Positions 8,371 through 17,435 of a DNA stretch of 34,624 bases are shown piece by piece (within the stretch, counting starts at the first letter, position 1; each line of letters starts with the position of its first letter). The notes under the pieces were generated by a model that saw only the letters and a list, made by a program, of their open reading frames with translations, was not told where the DNA came from and searched no databases. Both the position numbers and the translations under genes were made by a program. Where the stretch lies: the NCBI RefSeq assembly GCF_018555685.1, contig NZ_JAFLWW010000019.1, forward strand, positions 1-34,624, read 5' to 3'. Source of the DNA: Aminobacter anthyllidis (GTDB taxonomy: Bacteria > Pseudomonadota > Alphaproteobacteria > Rhizobiales > Rhizobiaceae).

Positions 8371-8790
8371 ATGCACAATGCATTCTTCAGGATTCCAGTG
8401 ACAGTTCTGTTGTCAACTGGCGATACTCGTACGCTGTGCGGTGCTTCCGACGCTACCATCTTTATGATGGAGAAGGAGAAGTGGCCCGAGGAGCACGGCT
8501 CAAGCTACCGGGACGCGCTGCAGGCCTGCACTGGCTCACTGTCTAACGCGGACGATGTTGAAAATGCCCGCCGCGCATTTTTGGCAGCCGCGCATGAGGC
8601 TGGCTTCAACGTTCAGCGCGATGGAGACGCCCCATCGCTCCGTTCGGTAGAGCAGCCCAAGTCGTCCTACACGCCCATGAGAAACGGCGCGATCGTGAGC
8701 AAGACGACTTTCTTACCCGTTTCCTGGCACGGGAGAAACGGGTATCACCGAGGCTCAGGCGCGAAAACTAATCGAAATGGTTGGCATTGA
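8371..8790 (+). CDS. DUF982 protein, possibly with a shifted C-terminus
   Basis: A 139-aa frame whose first 90 residues are a DUF982 domain: an N-terminal beta strand (FFRIPVTVLL), a central TIFMMEKEKWPEEHGSSYRDALQAC helix region and the closing ARRAFLAAAHEAGFNV. DUF982 proteins are small alphaproteobacterial proteins of unknown function. The remaining 45 residues look non-native (Trp-, Gly- and His-rich), and another frame of the same DNA carries a better protein-like sequence (see 8620-8839). The original stop or downstream gene has probably been disturbed. An EcfG promoter lies directly upstream; the ribosome binding site is weak. Confidence 0.75.
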   Translation: MHNAFFRIPVTVLLSTGDTRTLCGASDATIFMMEKEKWPEEHGSSYRDALQACTGSLSNADDVENARRAFLAAAHEAGFNVQRDGDAPSLRSVEQPKSSYTPMRNGAIVSKTTFLPVSWHGRNGYHRGSGAKTNRNGWH

Positions 8791-8839
8791 TCGTGCTTCA
8801 TTATTGCGAGAGGCCAGGATCTTGAAGGCGCTGCATTGA
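8620..8839 (+). pseudogene. Frameshifted remnant of a small DUF3606-like gene
   Basis: Two frames different from the DUF982 frame join into one plausible protein. The first reads REQDDFLTRFLARE and is followed after about 8735 by a second frame reading GITEAQARKLIEMVGIDRAS and LLREARIL, ending at 8839. The 'gISeaqArkLiemVG' pattern resembles the helix-turn region of DUF3606-like small proteins. A 1-base deletion (or 2-base insertion) around 8737 would explain the break. No start codon or ribosome binding site is evident. Confidence 0.45.
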
Positions 8840-8840
8840 A

Positions 8841-8932
8841 TAGTGAGCGCTGTTCTCAGGCGGTTCCTGGTCGACGTAGGCCCAGGGCAGGAGGTCGTCG
8901 ATGTTGGGATGGCCGTTTACGATCCTGGCGAT
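8841..8932 (-). mobile_element. IS66-family transposase C-terminal fragment
   Basis: On the minus strand the DNA reads IARIVNGHPNIDDLLPWAYV and continues with DQEPPENSAHY. The 'RI..HP...IDDLLPW' signature is the extreme C-terminus of IS66-type TnpC transposases. Only about 30 codons remain and no other IS66 part was found nearby. It is a decayed insertion-sequence remnant. Confidence 0.5.
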
Positions 8933-9042
8933 GGATGGGTCTCGCGCGATTTTATCACGGGGCATCCTTTAGCCACCCGTCGAGTGTAGCTGGATACACG
9001 GGCGAGGGCGGCAGCCAGTCCGCCGCCCTCTGTGACAATCAA

Positions 9043-9327
9043 TCAAGCGTGGACAGATCGAGTATCACCGCTCTCCGGCGGCATCTCGCCATCCAGTACC
9101 AGGATGTCCTTCTTGCGAGCAAAGGCGGTGAAGACACCTCTGGCTGTCTCGGCGTCCACATCTCCAGACAATGCAGCTTTGCAGGCCCTAATCGCCGCTC
9201 GTTGCTCCGGGCTGTTTCCGCACCATTCCATCGCGAACTGGTAAGCATCAACGACGGTATTGAGTTGGCGAGGAAAACCAAGGCCTACCCAAACACGGAT
9301 GGGCTTTTCGAAAAATTGTGCGAGCAT
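9043..9327 (-). CDS. DUF982 protein
   Basis: A 94-aa DUF982 protein: N-terminal strand KPIRVWVGLGFPRQLNTV, a middle region with YQFAMEWCGNSPEQRAAIRA, and the closing helix AETARGVFTAFARKKDILV. I chose ATG 9327 because GGAGGG lies 9 bases upstream; an upstream GTG at 9360 lacks a ribosome binding site. It lies 16 bases downstream of another DUF982 gene (9344-9646) on the same strand, so the two form a tandem operon. Function unknown. Confidence 0.8.
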   Translation of the reverse strand: MLAQFFEKPIRVWVGLGFPRQLNTVVDAYQFAMEWCGNSPEQRAAIRACKAALSGDVDAETARGVFTAFARKKDILVLDGEMPPESGDTRSVHA

Positions 9328-9343
9328 CGCGCGAGCCCTCCGC

Positions 9344-9646
9344 TTATGTACCGAGACCACTGGCGCCAGCCTTTCCGTCTGTCATCCATGGCAGCGGAAT
9401 GCTGATCTCTTCGAGAATGTTGGCCGATTGGGCGAAACCGCAGAATGCCTGCCTTGCGGCGCGTAGCGGGTAATCGCTATCAATAGCTCGCTGACAAGCG
9501 CGAAGAGCCGTCTCGTAAATCGTGCCGCGCCGGTTCTTGGGCCATTCGTAGAGAAATTCGAGGGCGTCCTCCAGGCAGGCTATTTCCTCGATTAAGCTGT
9601 TTCCGGACCTCACGAAAACAGGGCTGTCGAACATCCGATCGCTCAT
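9344..9646 (-). CDS. DUF982 protein
   Basis: A 100-aa DUF982 protein with the canonical core: SPVFVRSGNSLIEEIACLED, ALEFLYEWPKNRRGTIYETA with the family WP..RG..Y motif, and ARQAFCGFAQSANIL. ATG 9646 is preceded by GGAGG at 7 bases, and the longer upstream frame has no domain sequence. It is first gene of a two-gene DUF982 operon on the minus strand. I found no EcfG-type promoter directly upstream. The protein is closer in sequence to the DUF982 gene at 23763 (shared WP.NRRG, FC..A.IL.E) than to its immediate neighbour. Confidence 0.85.
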   Translation of the reverse strand: MSDRMFDSPVFVRSGNSLIEEIACLEDALEFLYEWPKNRRGTIYETALRACQRAIDSDYPLRAARQAFCGFAQSANILEEISIPLPWMTDGKAGASGLGT

Positions 9647-9789
9647 CAGATCCTCCAAGTCGAACGAAAGTTTGCGTTTTGAATAGGCCGATGCCGACAG
9701 CGGCAGCGACCCGCAATTGATATGTGTCGGCAAATTTCCCGATTCAAGATCAGCTTGATGAAAATTCACCACGCAAGGTAGGGTAATTC

Positions 9790-10005
9790 ATGAGAAACGA
9801 TCGCGCGTGGAACGATCAGTTAGTCGTGCTCGGACTGCTGCAGACCAGAAGAGTAAATCCGATTGAGAACCTCGCACGCAGCCCTTGCTCGTCTCAAAGG
9901 GCCGATCTACCAGTAGCTGAGGCCAAATCAGTCTGCCTGGCTAGTGAAACGTTTGCTGCGTGGCGCAAGGCTTGCGAAACGATCAAACGCCATCCCGCCG
10001 CGTGA
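9790..10005 (+). CDS. Possible small protein, unrecognised
   Basis: A 71-aa frame with a fair ribosome binding region (AAGGTAGGG, 6 bases before ATG). The sequence is soluble and mildly basic, with no motif I recognise; the C-terminal part FAAWRKACETIKRHP could be a helix. It may be a genuine small gene or a chance frame between two minus-strand genes. Confidence 0.3.
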   Translation: MRNDRAWNDQLVVLGLLQTRRVNPIENLARSPCSSQRADLPVAEAKSVCLASETFAAWRKACETIKRHPAA

Positions 10006-10065
10006 CAGAAAGCTCTTATCGCCCTCAAAGAAGGTGGCGGGCTCACTACACGTTCTTCGGGTCTT

Positions 10066-10206
10066 TCATTGGCCGGTCACTTCCTGGGAAACGTCTGGGA
10101 AGGGCCCAGGATCTCGCACCCGGTCCAGTACCCCGATCATAAACATGGCTACCACCGCGAAAGCCACGGCAATCAACGTAGCATACATGCCTGTGTTGTT
10201 ACCCAT
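10066..10206 (-). CDS. 46-aa membrane protein, EcfG-controlled
   Basis: A short minus-strand gene. The ribosome binding site AAGGAG is 8 bases before ATG. The peptide starts MGNNTGMYATLIAVAFAVVA and continues with MFMIGVLDRVRDPGPF, giving one transmembrane helix (about residues 6-27) and a short charged, proline-containing tail. No family is recognised. A promoter of the EcfG type lies 30 bases upstream (10236-10260), and the combination of promoter, ribosome binding site and clean helix makes it likely to be real. Genes this small are often missed by annotation. Confidence 0.7.
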   Translation of the reverse strand: MGNNTGMYATLIAVAFAVVAMFMIGVLDRVRDPGPFPDVSQEVTGQ

Positions 10207-10235
10207 CTGAACATCTCCTTGAGATGACTGGAATC

Positions 10236-10260
10236 AACCGTCGGCAGCCCCAACAGTTCC
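10236..10260 (-). promoter_or_regulatory. EcfG-type promoter (GGTT variant)
   Basis: Minus strand: GGAAC (10260-10256), a 16-base spacer, GGTT (10239-10236). One deviation, at the least conserved -10 base. It lies 30 bases before the start of the 46-aa membrane protein gene. Confidence 0.6.
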
Positions 10261-10289
10261 CGTCAGCCAATCGACTGCTTAAAACGGCG

Positions 10290-10680
10290 AGACAAACTCA
10301 CATGAAGACCATCCGAAATGACAAAGGTATTGGAGATGGGCAAAGCCACCGCTCGCTCTGCATCGATGAGTCATGGCCGAACAAGTCGACTGTGTTCCGG
10401 TGGCTTGCTGCCGACGAAGCGTTCCGCTGCACGAGCACGCACGCGAGGCCCAGGCCAACGCCCTGTTCGACGACATCCTCGACATCGCGGACGACGGCAC
10501 GAACGATTTCCAAGAAGAATGCCGACGCCACGGATTACGAGGCTTTGATCGCAGAGCATATCCAGCGGTCCAAGCTTCGTGTTGATGCCCGCAAGTGGAT
10601 GGCCGGCAAGCTTCAGCCGATGAAGTAGGGCGAGAAGATCACGAACGCCAACGATCCGGATAACCTGATCCTGGTCCCAG
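10290..10680 (+). pseudogene. Phage terminase small subunit, decayed
   Basis: Three frames must be joined to read a terminase small subunit of the kind found in rhizobial prophages. Frame one gives NKSTVFRWLAADEAFR, frame two gives HAREAQANALFDDILDIADD and GTNDFQE, and frame one resumes with EHIQRSKLRVDARKWMAGKL and QPMK. A nonsense codon at 10627 replaces what is probably the Tyr of a KYGEK motif, and GEKITNANDPDNL continues beyond it. Two frameshifts plus a stop make this clearly inactive. Confidence 0.8.
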
Positions 10681-10789
10681 TCCTGAATGTCAGCGGCAAA
10701 GCAGGGCGCGGCGTTCATTGTCGTGGCAACTGAGCGAAGTCGCAGCCTCGTTCCCGTACGGGGGATGCGAGTTTTTGATCTTCCTTCGT

Positions 10790-10890
10790 TTTGGACAAGT
10801 ACAAGGGCTGGTTCCCGCGCATCTTGCGCAGCGGCAATCCGGGCGGCATTGGCCTCCAGTTCGTCGAGAGCACCTTCATGACGGCGCGGT
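10790..10890 (+). pseudogene. Possible phage terminase large subunit fragment
   Basis: About 30 codons read DKYKGWFPRILRSGNPGGIG followed by LQFVESTFM. The GNPGGxGxxxVxxxF pattern resembles the segment of terminase large subunits that follows the ATPase core (usually NPGGxGHxWVKxxF). It lies directly after the small-subunit remnant, which is the normal phage gene order. Only this fragment survives. Confidence 0.45.
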
Positions 10891-11015
10891 CGAATACAGG
10901 ATCTACAAGACGCCCCCGTCTGCGGGCGGCATACTTCGCCAGTACATTCCGGCAGCTCGGAGACAATCCAGCCATCCCGGCCATGAGGAACCAGAAACGC
11001 CTTGGGCCGAGGAAC

Positions 11016-11040
11016 GGAACCAAATAGGCCGTGCCGCGTC
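11016..11040 (+). promoter_or_regulatory. Possible EcfG-like promoter of the L,D-transpeptidase gene
   Basis: GGAAC at 11016-11020, a 16-base spacer, CGTC at 11037-11040. One deviation, at a normally conserved T. Its position about 30 bases before the start at 11072 is right. Low confidence. Confidence 0.3.
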
Positions 11041-11071
11041 ATAAAGGCAGTTCCCGTCCGGAGTGAAAGCG

Positions 11072-12070
11072 ATGATCAGGCTCCTTGTTGTCGCCGCGGC
11101 GTTCCTCCTCGCTTGTGGCGGGGCACAAGCGGCCAGGCTGGACGTGACCGCTGTTGACCAGGCTCAATTCACGTCCGACGGACCAAGAGGTTTCAGCTTA
11201 GCGATCCTGAAGGCGCAAATTCTTTTGGATCGTGCGCGCTTTTCGCCGGGCCTGATCGACGGCCGCCCCGGAGAGAACTTCGCCAGTGCGGTCAGGGCCT
11301 TCCAGACGGCGAACGGATTCCCGGCCGATGGCAAGCTCACTAGGGAGACCTGGGACAGGCTGTTGGCAACCTCCTCGAGCCCAGCCCTGGTCACCTATGA
11401 GCTGACGCGCAAGGATCTGCGCGGACCTTTTACCAAGCGAATCCCGGCTCGTCTGGAACGGATGTCCCGCCTGTCGAGGCTCGGCTATCGCGATGCGGCC
11501 GAGAAGCTGGCGGAGCGCTTCCATATCAGCGAACAACTGTTCCGAAGGCTCAACCCAAGCATCGGCCTCACTAAGGGCGGCACGAAGTTGCTCGTCCCTG
11601 ATATTGGCCGGGGCGATCCTCCCGCCGCCATTGCCCAGATTGAGGTCGACAAGGGGGCTCGCGTGGTCCGCGTTCTCGATGCTTCCGGTAAAGCGCTTGC
11701 AGTCTACCCTGCCTCGATTGGCAGCGACGACAAGCCGGCGCCGAGTGGCCAGGCAGAGGTGAAACGCGTGGTGCGAAATCCGACCTATCACTACAAGCCC
11801 GATTTCGCTTTCAAGGGCGTCAACACCAAGCGACCCTTCACTATTGCTGCCGGACCGAACAATCCGGTGGGATCCATCTGGATCGATCTTTCTATCGAAA
11901 GCTACGGCATTCATGGCACGCCCGAACCCGGCAAGATCGGAAAAACCTTCTCGCATGGCTGCATCAGGCTGACTAACTGGGACGCCGAAGACCTCGCCTC
12001 TATGGTGCAAAAGAGCACGAAAGTTGGATTCAAGGACGAAATGGCGGCCGCTGGCGACAAGCCTAAGTAG
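11072..12070 (+). CDS. L,D-transpeptidase (YkuD) with peptidoglycan-binding domain
   Basis: A 332-aa exported enzyme that would form or edit 3-3 peptidoglycan cross-links. An N-terminal signal peptide (about residues 1-21) is followed by a PG_binding_1-type domain (around residues 45-95, with RFSPGLIDGRPGENFASAVR and FQTANGFPADGKL), a linker with a LysM-like stretch, and a C-terminal YkuD catalytic domain. The active site is visible: HGTPEPGKIGKTFSHGCIRL, with the nucleophile Cys297 in SHGCIR. ATG 11072 fits the GGAG ribosome binding site 8 bases upstream better than the GTG at 11063. A weak EcfG-like site lies upstream. Envelope fortification fits the stress theme of the island. Confidence 0.9.
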   Translation: MIRLLVVAAAFLLACGGAQAARLDVTAVDQAQFTSDGPRGFSLAILKAQILLDRARFSPGLIDGRPGENFASAVRAFQTANGFPADGKLTRETWDRLLATSSSPALVTYELTRKDLRGPFTKRIPARLERMSRLSRLGYRDAAEKLAERFHISEQLFRRLNPSIGLTKGGTKLLVPDIGRGDPPAAIAQIEVDKGARVVRVLDASGKALAVYPASIGSDDKPAPSGQAEVKRVVRNPTYHYKPDFAFKGVNTKRPFTIAAGPNNPVGSIWIDLSIESYGIHGTPEPGKIGKTFSHGCIRLTNWDAEDLASMVQKSTKVGFKDEMAAAGDKPK

Positions 12071-12568
12071 GCAACACCGCACTTTATGCAGATTCATGTT
12101 GTCTACTCTCCTGTGTCGTAGTTTGGCACACAAGATGGCTGACAGGAACGGCCAGAGCACAATCACGCAACCAATCGCTAGCAAGCAGAGCGCACCCCCC
12201 CAACATTTGCTCCATAGGCTTGCCGAGAGGGATTATCGCCAATCCCTCCTCTTGCCACCCTCACTTGATTCTGAGGCCGAAAGATCGCGCAATGGTTAAA
12301 TCCGTTGGGACATAGGGCGGCATCAAGCCCGACTCTTTCTGCTGGAGAATTGATCCGCCAGACGGTTCCCCAGTCTCCTAACGGCCGGTTTCAAGGTTGA
12401 CAAAGCCAGTTGTAGGGCGTGGTGGCCGAACGCTGCTCCCCGCAATCGCAATTACGATCACGCGCTCAAGAATGGCGGCACATATTGCCAAGCGTTGCAA
12501 TGCCTCGAACCCTGATGGATGACCAGCGGCCTCTCTTGAAATGACCTCTTTGAAACACATGTCTGAGT
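12071..12568. other. Gene-free stretch
   Basis: About 500 bases between the transpeptidase and the recombinase. Open frames on both strands lack motifs and ribosome binding sites. No EcfG element, hairpin terminator or RNA gene was recognised. Confidence 0.4.
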
Positions 12569-12583
12569 TTGAGGAGGTGCCTT

Positions 12584-13150
12584 ATGCTTATCGGCTACGC
12601 ACGTGTTTCGTCTGGCGATGAGCAATCCTTGCTGCAGCACGACGCGTTGGCCAAGGCTGGGTGTGAAAAAATCCACGTTGAAACTGGTTCTGGCGGACGA
12701 CGGAAGCGGCCGAAGCTCAGAACCGTGCTTCTGGAAATCCAAGCTGGCGATGTCCTGTGCGTTTGGAAACTCGATCGCTTGGCACAATCGACGAGGCATC
12801 TCCTCGAGACGGTAGAACTGCTTAATAAAAAGGGCGTGGGTTTGAAGTCACTTACGGAGGGCATCGATACGACCTCGTCAAATGGAAAACAGGTGTTTCG
12901 CATATTTAGCGCGCTGGCCGAACTTGAACGGTCGATCAGCAGTGAGCGATCAGAGATACGTTCGACTTTGTCGGGGACTAGAAAGAGCAGGGCCAACCGC
13001 GTTCTGTCTGAAGCTGACATATTCCTGGCCACCAAGCTTTTGAAATCCCACAACTTAACGATGGCTGAAGTCGCTGTTCGCCTTGGCGTGACGGTGCCGG
13101 TGCTCCTTCAGCACCTTCCACCCCATCAGTCGCCCACACTCGAGGGATAG
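12584..13150 (+). CDS. Serine recombinase (resolvase/invertase family)
   Basis: A 188-aa site-specific recombinase. The N-terminal catalytic domain starts LIGYARVSSGDEQSLLQ with the nucleophilic Ser of the ARVS motif, and the arginines of the second catalytic motif are in WKLDRLAQSTRHL. The dimerisation helix region FSALAELERSISSERSEIR is followed by a C-terminal helix-turn-helix (LSEADIFLATKLLKSHNLTM and AEVAVRLGVTVPVL). ATG 12584 has GAGGAGG 6 bases upstream. Length is normal for a Tn3/Hin-type resolvase and all catalytic positions I can identify are intact, so it may be active. No transposase or inverted repeats lie around it. A decayed homologue lies at 6135-6335. Confidence 0.9.
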   Translation: MLIGYARVSSGDEQSLLQHDALAKAGCEKIHVETGSGGRRKRPKLRTVLLEIQAGDVLCVWKLDRLAQSTRHLLETVELLNKKGVGLKSLTEGIDTTSSNGKQVFRIFSALAELERSISSERSEIRSTLSGTRKSRANRVLSEADIFLATKLLKSHNLTMAEVAVRLGVTVPVLLQHLPPHQSPTLEG

Positions 13151-13175
13151 AGCTAGCTGTATTGAGGCTGGGACG

Positions 13176-14095
13176 ATGAAAACGACGGCCGATAGCTCGA
13201 AGAGCCCCAAGCGCGATGGAGTTCTGAGCGAAGACGCGAGCGCATTGCTGAGCGGCCATGGTTTGCGGGCAGGGTGGGCCGTTCTGCGTGAAGCTACACT
13301 TCGCCTTTGGAACGACGAGGCGATGTCGCTGGCAGGAAACATCGCGTTTCGCAGTGTGTTAGCAATGTTTCCGTTCTTGATTTTTATCAGTTCGCTGACG
13401 GCTTTCGTTGGCGATCAAACGATGGCAAGTCGGCTGATCGAGTTCTTGATCGCTATCGTCCCAGCGCCCTTGGTAGACACCTTGGTTGCAGAAGTTCGCG
13501 CTGTTTTAACAGACAAGCGCGGCGGAGTTGCCAGTATCGGTATCTTGCTGACGGTATGGTTTGCCGTAGGCGGGGTCGACAGCATCCGGGTCGGGCTCAA
13601 CCGCGCCTACGACGTCAAAGAGGACCGCTCCATGCTGGCCGTCTTCGTCACTCAGGTGTTGGTTGTGCTCGGAGGCGGACTGACTTTCGTCATCGTCGCC
13701 TTTCTCCTGGTAGCGGCTCCCCTTGTTGGTCTCATTGCTCATCGCTTTTTTCCTGGAATCCAGCCTGCCTTTTCCATCTTCGAAATTGTTCGATATCCCT
13801 CCGCGGCCTTTATTTTGATGATCGCGCTGTTCGTCTTCCAGCGCGTCGAACACGATTTTCAAACATGTGGCCCGGTGTGCTGTTTACCGTATTGGTCTGG
13901 TTGGTGTTGGCGATTGCCTTCTCCTGGTACCTGACGAGTTTTGGGAACTATGCGAGCTATTATGCCGGGATCGCGGGGGTGATCGCGGCTTTGTACTTTC
14001 TCTATTTGGCAGCGCTGGTCCTAATATTTGGCGGCGAGATCAATCGGGCTATCAGGATCAGGCGGCTGGGGCTCGCATTACGCCAGTCATCTTAG
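13176..14095 (+). pseudogene. YihY/BrkB-family membrane protein, frameshifted
   Basis: Two overlapping frames together make a complete YihY/BrkB (formerly 'RNase BN') inner-membrane protein of about 305 aa. The first frame (ATG 13176) runs to about 13840 and covers the N-terminal domain and most helices, including WNDEAMSLAGNIAFRSVLAM and VWFAVGGVDSIRVGLNRAYD. The family sequence then continues one frame away with LPARRTRFSNMWPGVLFTVL through the last two helices and GGEINRAIRIRRLG, ending at 14095. The shift falls between VF and LPARR, near 13840-13845, and corresponds to a net -1 or +2 change. This is either an inactivating mutation or a sequence error. The gene follows the recombinase by 25 bases. 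Confidence 0.85.
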
Positions 14096-14420
14096 CATGA
14101 GCGGCCTGGTTGGAGCGCTTCGAACGGCGAGGCGATGTTCCACCGCCGGAAGAAGGCATGATTGTAAGGCGGATTCGTCTGGGAGGAGGAGCCGGAGGTG
14201 ACCGCGATGTTGACGACTGACATCAGGGAGCCGCGCCCCCCGGCGCTCGCGCTGATGAAGGTAGACGGGCGGCCGCCAATGCGGGCGCAGGCACCAGAAC
14301 GAAAAAAGGACTCCGAAAGCGCAGCAAGATGAATCGACAAACGCATGGTCATTTTTTCGACCCCAAAAACGCTAGGTTCCTCTTTTTGCCGGCGGACCTC
14401 AGTTTCAGTTTGCGACCCCG
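14096..14420. other. Gene-free stretch between convergent genes
   Basis: About 325 bases between the ends of the YihY gene and the small gene at 14421. Frames here have no recognisable motif. No good terminator hairpin was seen. Confidence 0.4.
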
Positions 14421-14642
14421 TCAAACATTCGTTTTCGGGTTCGCTTTTCCGTCAGACAGCTGCCGCGCCGCCAAGAACATCACCGCGTACGCTGCCTTCC
14501 GTCGGTCCCAGCCTGCGGATTCAGTCATGTCGAGCACCTCGGTCAGCACCGGCTCCAGCACGGTTTTCAGATCGGCCTCATAACTCAGTTCGGACGCCGC
14601 ACGTTGCGGCGGCGCAATCTTGTTGATGTTGATCGTATCCAT
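14421..14642 (-). CDS. Small protein encoded downstream of groEL
   Basis: A 73-aa protein starting MDTININKIAPPQRAASELS with an acidic middle (LKTVLEPVLTEVLDMTESAG) and a basic C-terminus. It looks soluble and helical, and I recognise no named domain. It lies 60 bases downstream of groEL on the same strand, with a hairpin in between, so it is probably the third cistron of the groESL transcript. The ribosome binding site is weak. Confidence 0.65.
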   Translation of the reverse strand: MDTININKIAPPQRAASELSYEADLKTVLEPVLTEVLDMTESAGWDRRKAAYAVMFLAARQLSDGKANPKTNV

Positions 14643-14656
14643 GGCATTACCCGTGG

Positions 14657-14692
14657 GGCCGTGCCCGCGCCCGGATAGACACGGACACGGCC
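14657..14692 (-). promoter_or_regulatory. Hairpin between groEL and the downstream gene
   Basis: A 7-bp perfect stem (GGCCGTG at 14657-14663 pairing with CACGGCC at 14686-14692) with a GC-rich loop, located 10 bases after the groEL stop. No T-run follows in the minus direction, so it is more likely an RNA-processing or stability element, or a leaky terminator, than a full stop. Confidence 0.35.
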
Positions 14693-14702
14693 TATCTATC
14701 TC

Positions 14703-16346
<1,644 letters not shown>

Positions 16347-16365
16347 TCAAAACGGCAGGTGCGAC

Positions 16366-16680
16366 CTAAGCGGCCTTCTTCGCCTGGACCGCGGCATCGA
16401 TCACGCCCATAACGTCGGACTCCTTCATGATCAGGAGATCCTCTCCATCGAGCCTGATCTCGGTGCCGGACCATTTGCCGAACAGGATGCGGTCGCCAAC
16501 CTTGACGTCGAGCGACAGCCACTGGCCGCTGTCGTCGCGGGTGCCCGGACCAACGGCGATGACCTCGCCTTCCTGCGGCTTTTCCTTGGCGGTGTCGGGG
16601 ATGATGATGCCGCCCGCCGTTTTTTCCTCGGCCTCGATGCGGCGGACCAGGATACGGTCGTGCAATGGACGGAACGTCAT
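16366..16680 (-). CDS. groS: Co-chaperonin GroES (10 kDa)
   Basis: A 104-aa Hsp10. It begins [20 protein letters not shown] and contains the mobile loop [20 protein letters not shown] and the C-terminal [21 protein letters not shown] 16680 was chosen because the family always starts there and GGAG lies just upstream; the 30 extra in-frame codons before it have no family match. It is the first gene of the groES-groEL operon, behind the CIRCE-like and sigma-32-like elements. Confidence 0.97.
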   Translation of the reverse strand: MTFRPLHDRILVRRIEAEEKTAGGIIIPDTAKEKPQEGEVIAVGPGTRDDSGQWLSLDVKVGDRILFGKWSGTEIRLDGEDLLIMKESDVMGVIDAAVQAKKAA

Positions 16681-16782
16681 GTCGTTCTCCTCATGGACAA
16701 ACAGATTTTGAGGTTCCTCCGCGCCGCATCCGAAGCGGTGCCGGCGCGGGTGCGCGACCCTTTCCGGCATCGCGCGCTATCG

Positions 16783-16811
16783 ATCTGGGTGAGGATTTTT
16801 CCAGTTTCAAG
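16783..16811 (-). promoter_or_regulatory. RpoH (sigma-32)-like promoter of groESL
   Basis: Minus strand: CTTGAAA (16811-16805), a 15-base spacer, CCCAGAT (16789-16783), close to the sigma-32 pattern CTTGAAA-N11-15-CCCATNT. It would start transcription about 95 bases before groES. The CIRCE-like element lies just upstream of it. Confidence 0.45.
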
Positions 16812-16828
16812 AGGTTGAGGAGAAAATT

Positions 16829-16855
16829 TTAGCACTCGACCTTGCACAGTGTTAG
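16829..16855 (-). promoter_or_regulatory. CIRCE-like operator (HrcA site), one arm degenerate
   Basis: The plus strand shows TTAGCACTC (16829-16837), a 9-base spacer, then CAGTGTTAG (16847-16855). The CIRCE consensus is TTAGCACTC-N9-GAGTGCTAA: one arm is perfect and the other matches at 6 of 9 positions, with exact spacing. It lies between the divergent groES and usg genes, so HrcA repression of this groESL copy is likely. It sits upstream of the sigma-32-like promoter, suggesting a second, more distal promoter. Confidence 0.65.
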
Positions 16856-16890
16856 CGCGCTGGATTCATGCCGCTATTCGCCCCGGCAAC

Positions 16891-17190
16891 GTGATTTCGG
16901 GACTTGAAATTTTGTTCGAATTCTCCAAATTTTTGTTCCGGTTGCAGATGGAGGGTTACGGCCTCACGACCGCGGAAATCCATTATCACCTTCCTGATTA
17001 CCCACGTTTGTTGCAACTTTATGTCTGGCAGGAATACGACCTCGCACCGGAATTCCCAACGCTGAGAGGTTTCCTGAGCTACTGGGAACAGGAACTTGAA
17101 GGCGCGCTGCATTCCGTGCGCGTTGCCCACCACCGCCTAATCAAACCTGCCGAGTGGCAGGCAGTGGATGGGGTATTTACGATTCAGTGA
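16891..17190 (+). CDS. usg: Usg-family protein
   Basis: A small protein matching the rhizobial Usg family ('upstream gene' of the trp region): GYGLTTAEIHYHLPDYPRLL, then QLYVWQEYDLAPEFPTLRGF, and the C-terminal ELEGALHSVRVAHHRLIKP with AEWQAVDG. Function is unknown; the Tyr/Trp-rich core is highly conserved. The start is uncertain: GTG 16891 gives 99 aa, GTG 16849 adds 14 residues but lies inside the CIRCE-like element, and ATG 16948 would truncate the N-terminus. It is divergent from groESL and may share heat-shock control through the operator. Confidence 0.85.
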   Translation: MISGLEILFEFSKFLFRLQMEGYGLTTAEIHYHLPDYPRLLQLYVWQEYDLAPEFPTLRGFLSYWEQELEGALHSVRVAHHRLIKPAEWQAVDGVFTIQ

Positions 17191-17435
17191 GCACCCGGGC
17201 CCGGTACAGCCGGGCCCTCTATCTCGTCATCGTCGGGTTCAATCAAGTCAATCAGTGCCGCAACCCGCGTTCCGGGCAGAGGGCGGCCTTGCCCCATCAA
17301 CGCGTCGTCGCCGAAAGCCCAACCCCACGCCTCCCTGAGTTCCTCGAGCGAAGCACCGGACAGGATCACTTGTGCAATCATCGTATCGTCCACCGGCCCG
17401 AGGACCGAGACAACGTCTTCCCGCGTCATGGTCAT
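17184..17435 (-). CDS. Conserved small protein
   Basis: An 83-aa acidic protein: MTMTREDVVSVLGPVDDTMI, AQVILSGASLEELREAWGWA, GQGRPLPGTRVAALIDLIEP, then a DDDEIE tail. Similar small proteins ('EDV..VLGPVDD..IA.I...GA...EL.EAW.W') are widespread in alphaproteobacteria, with no assigned function. GGAGG lies 7 bases before ATG 17435, which decides the start. The gene converges with usg, overlapping its end by 7 bases, and is divergent from the ROSE-controlled small heat-shock gene. Confidence 0.75.
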   Translation of the reverse strand: MTMTREDVVSVLGPVDDTMIAQVILSGASLEELREAWGWAFGDDALMGQGRPLPGTRVAALIDLIEPDDDEIEGPAVPGPGAH

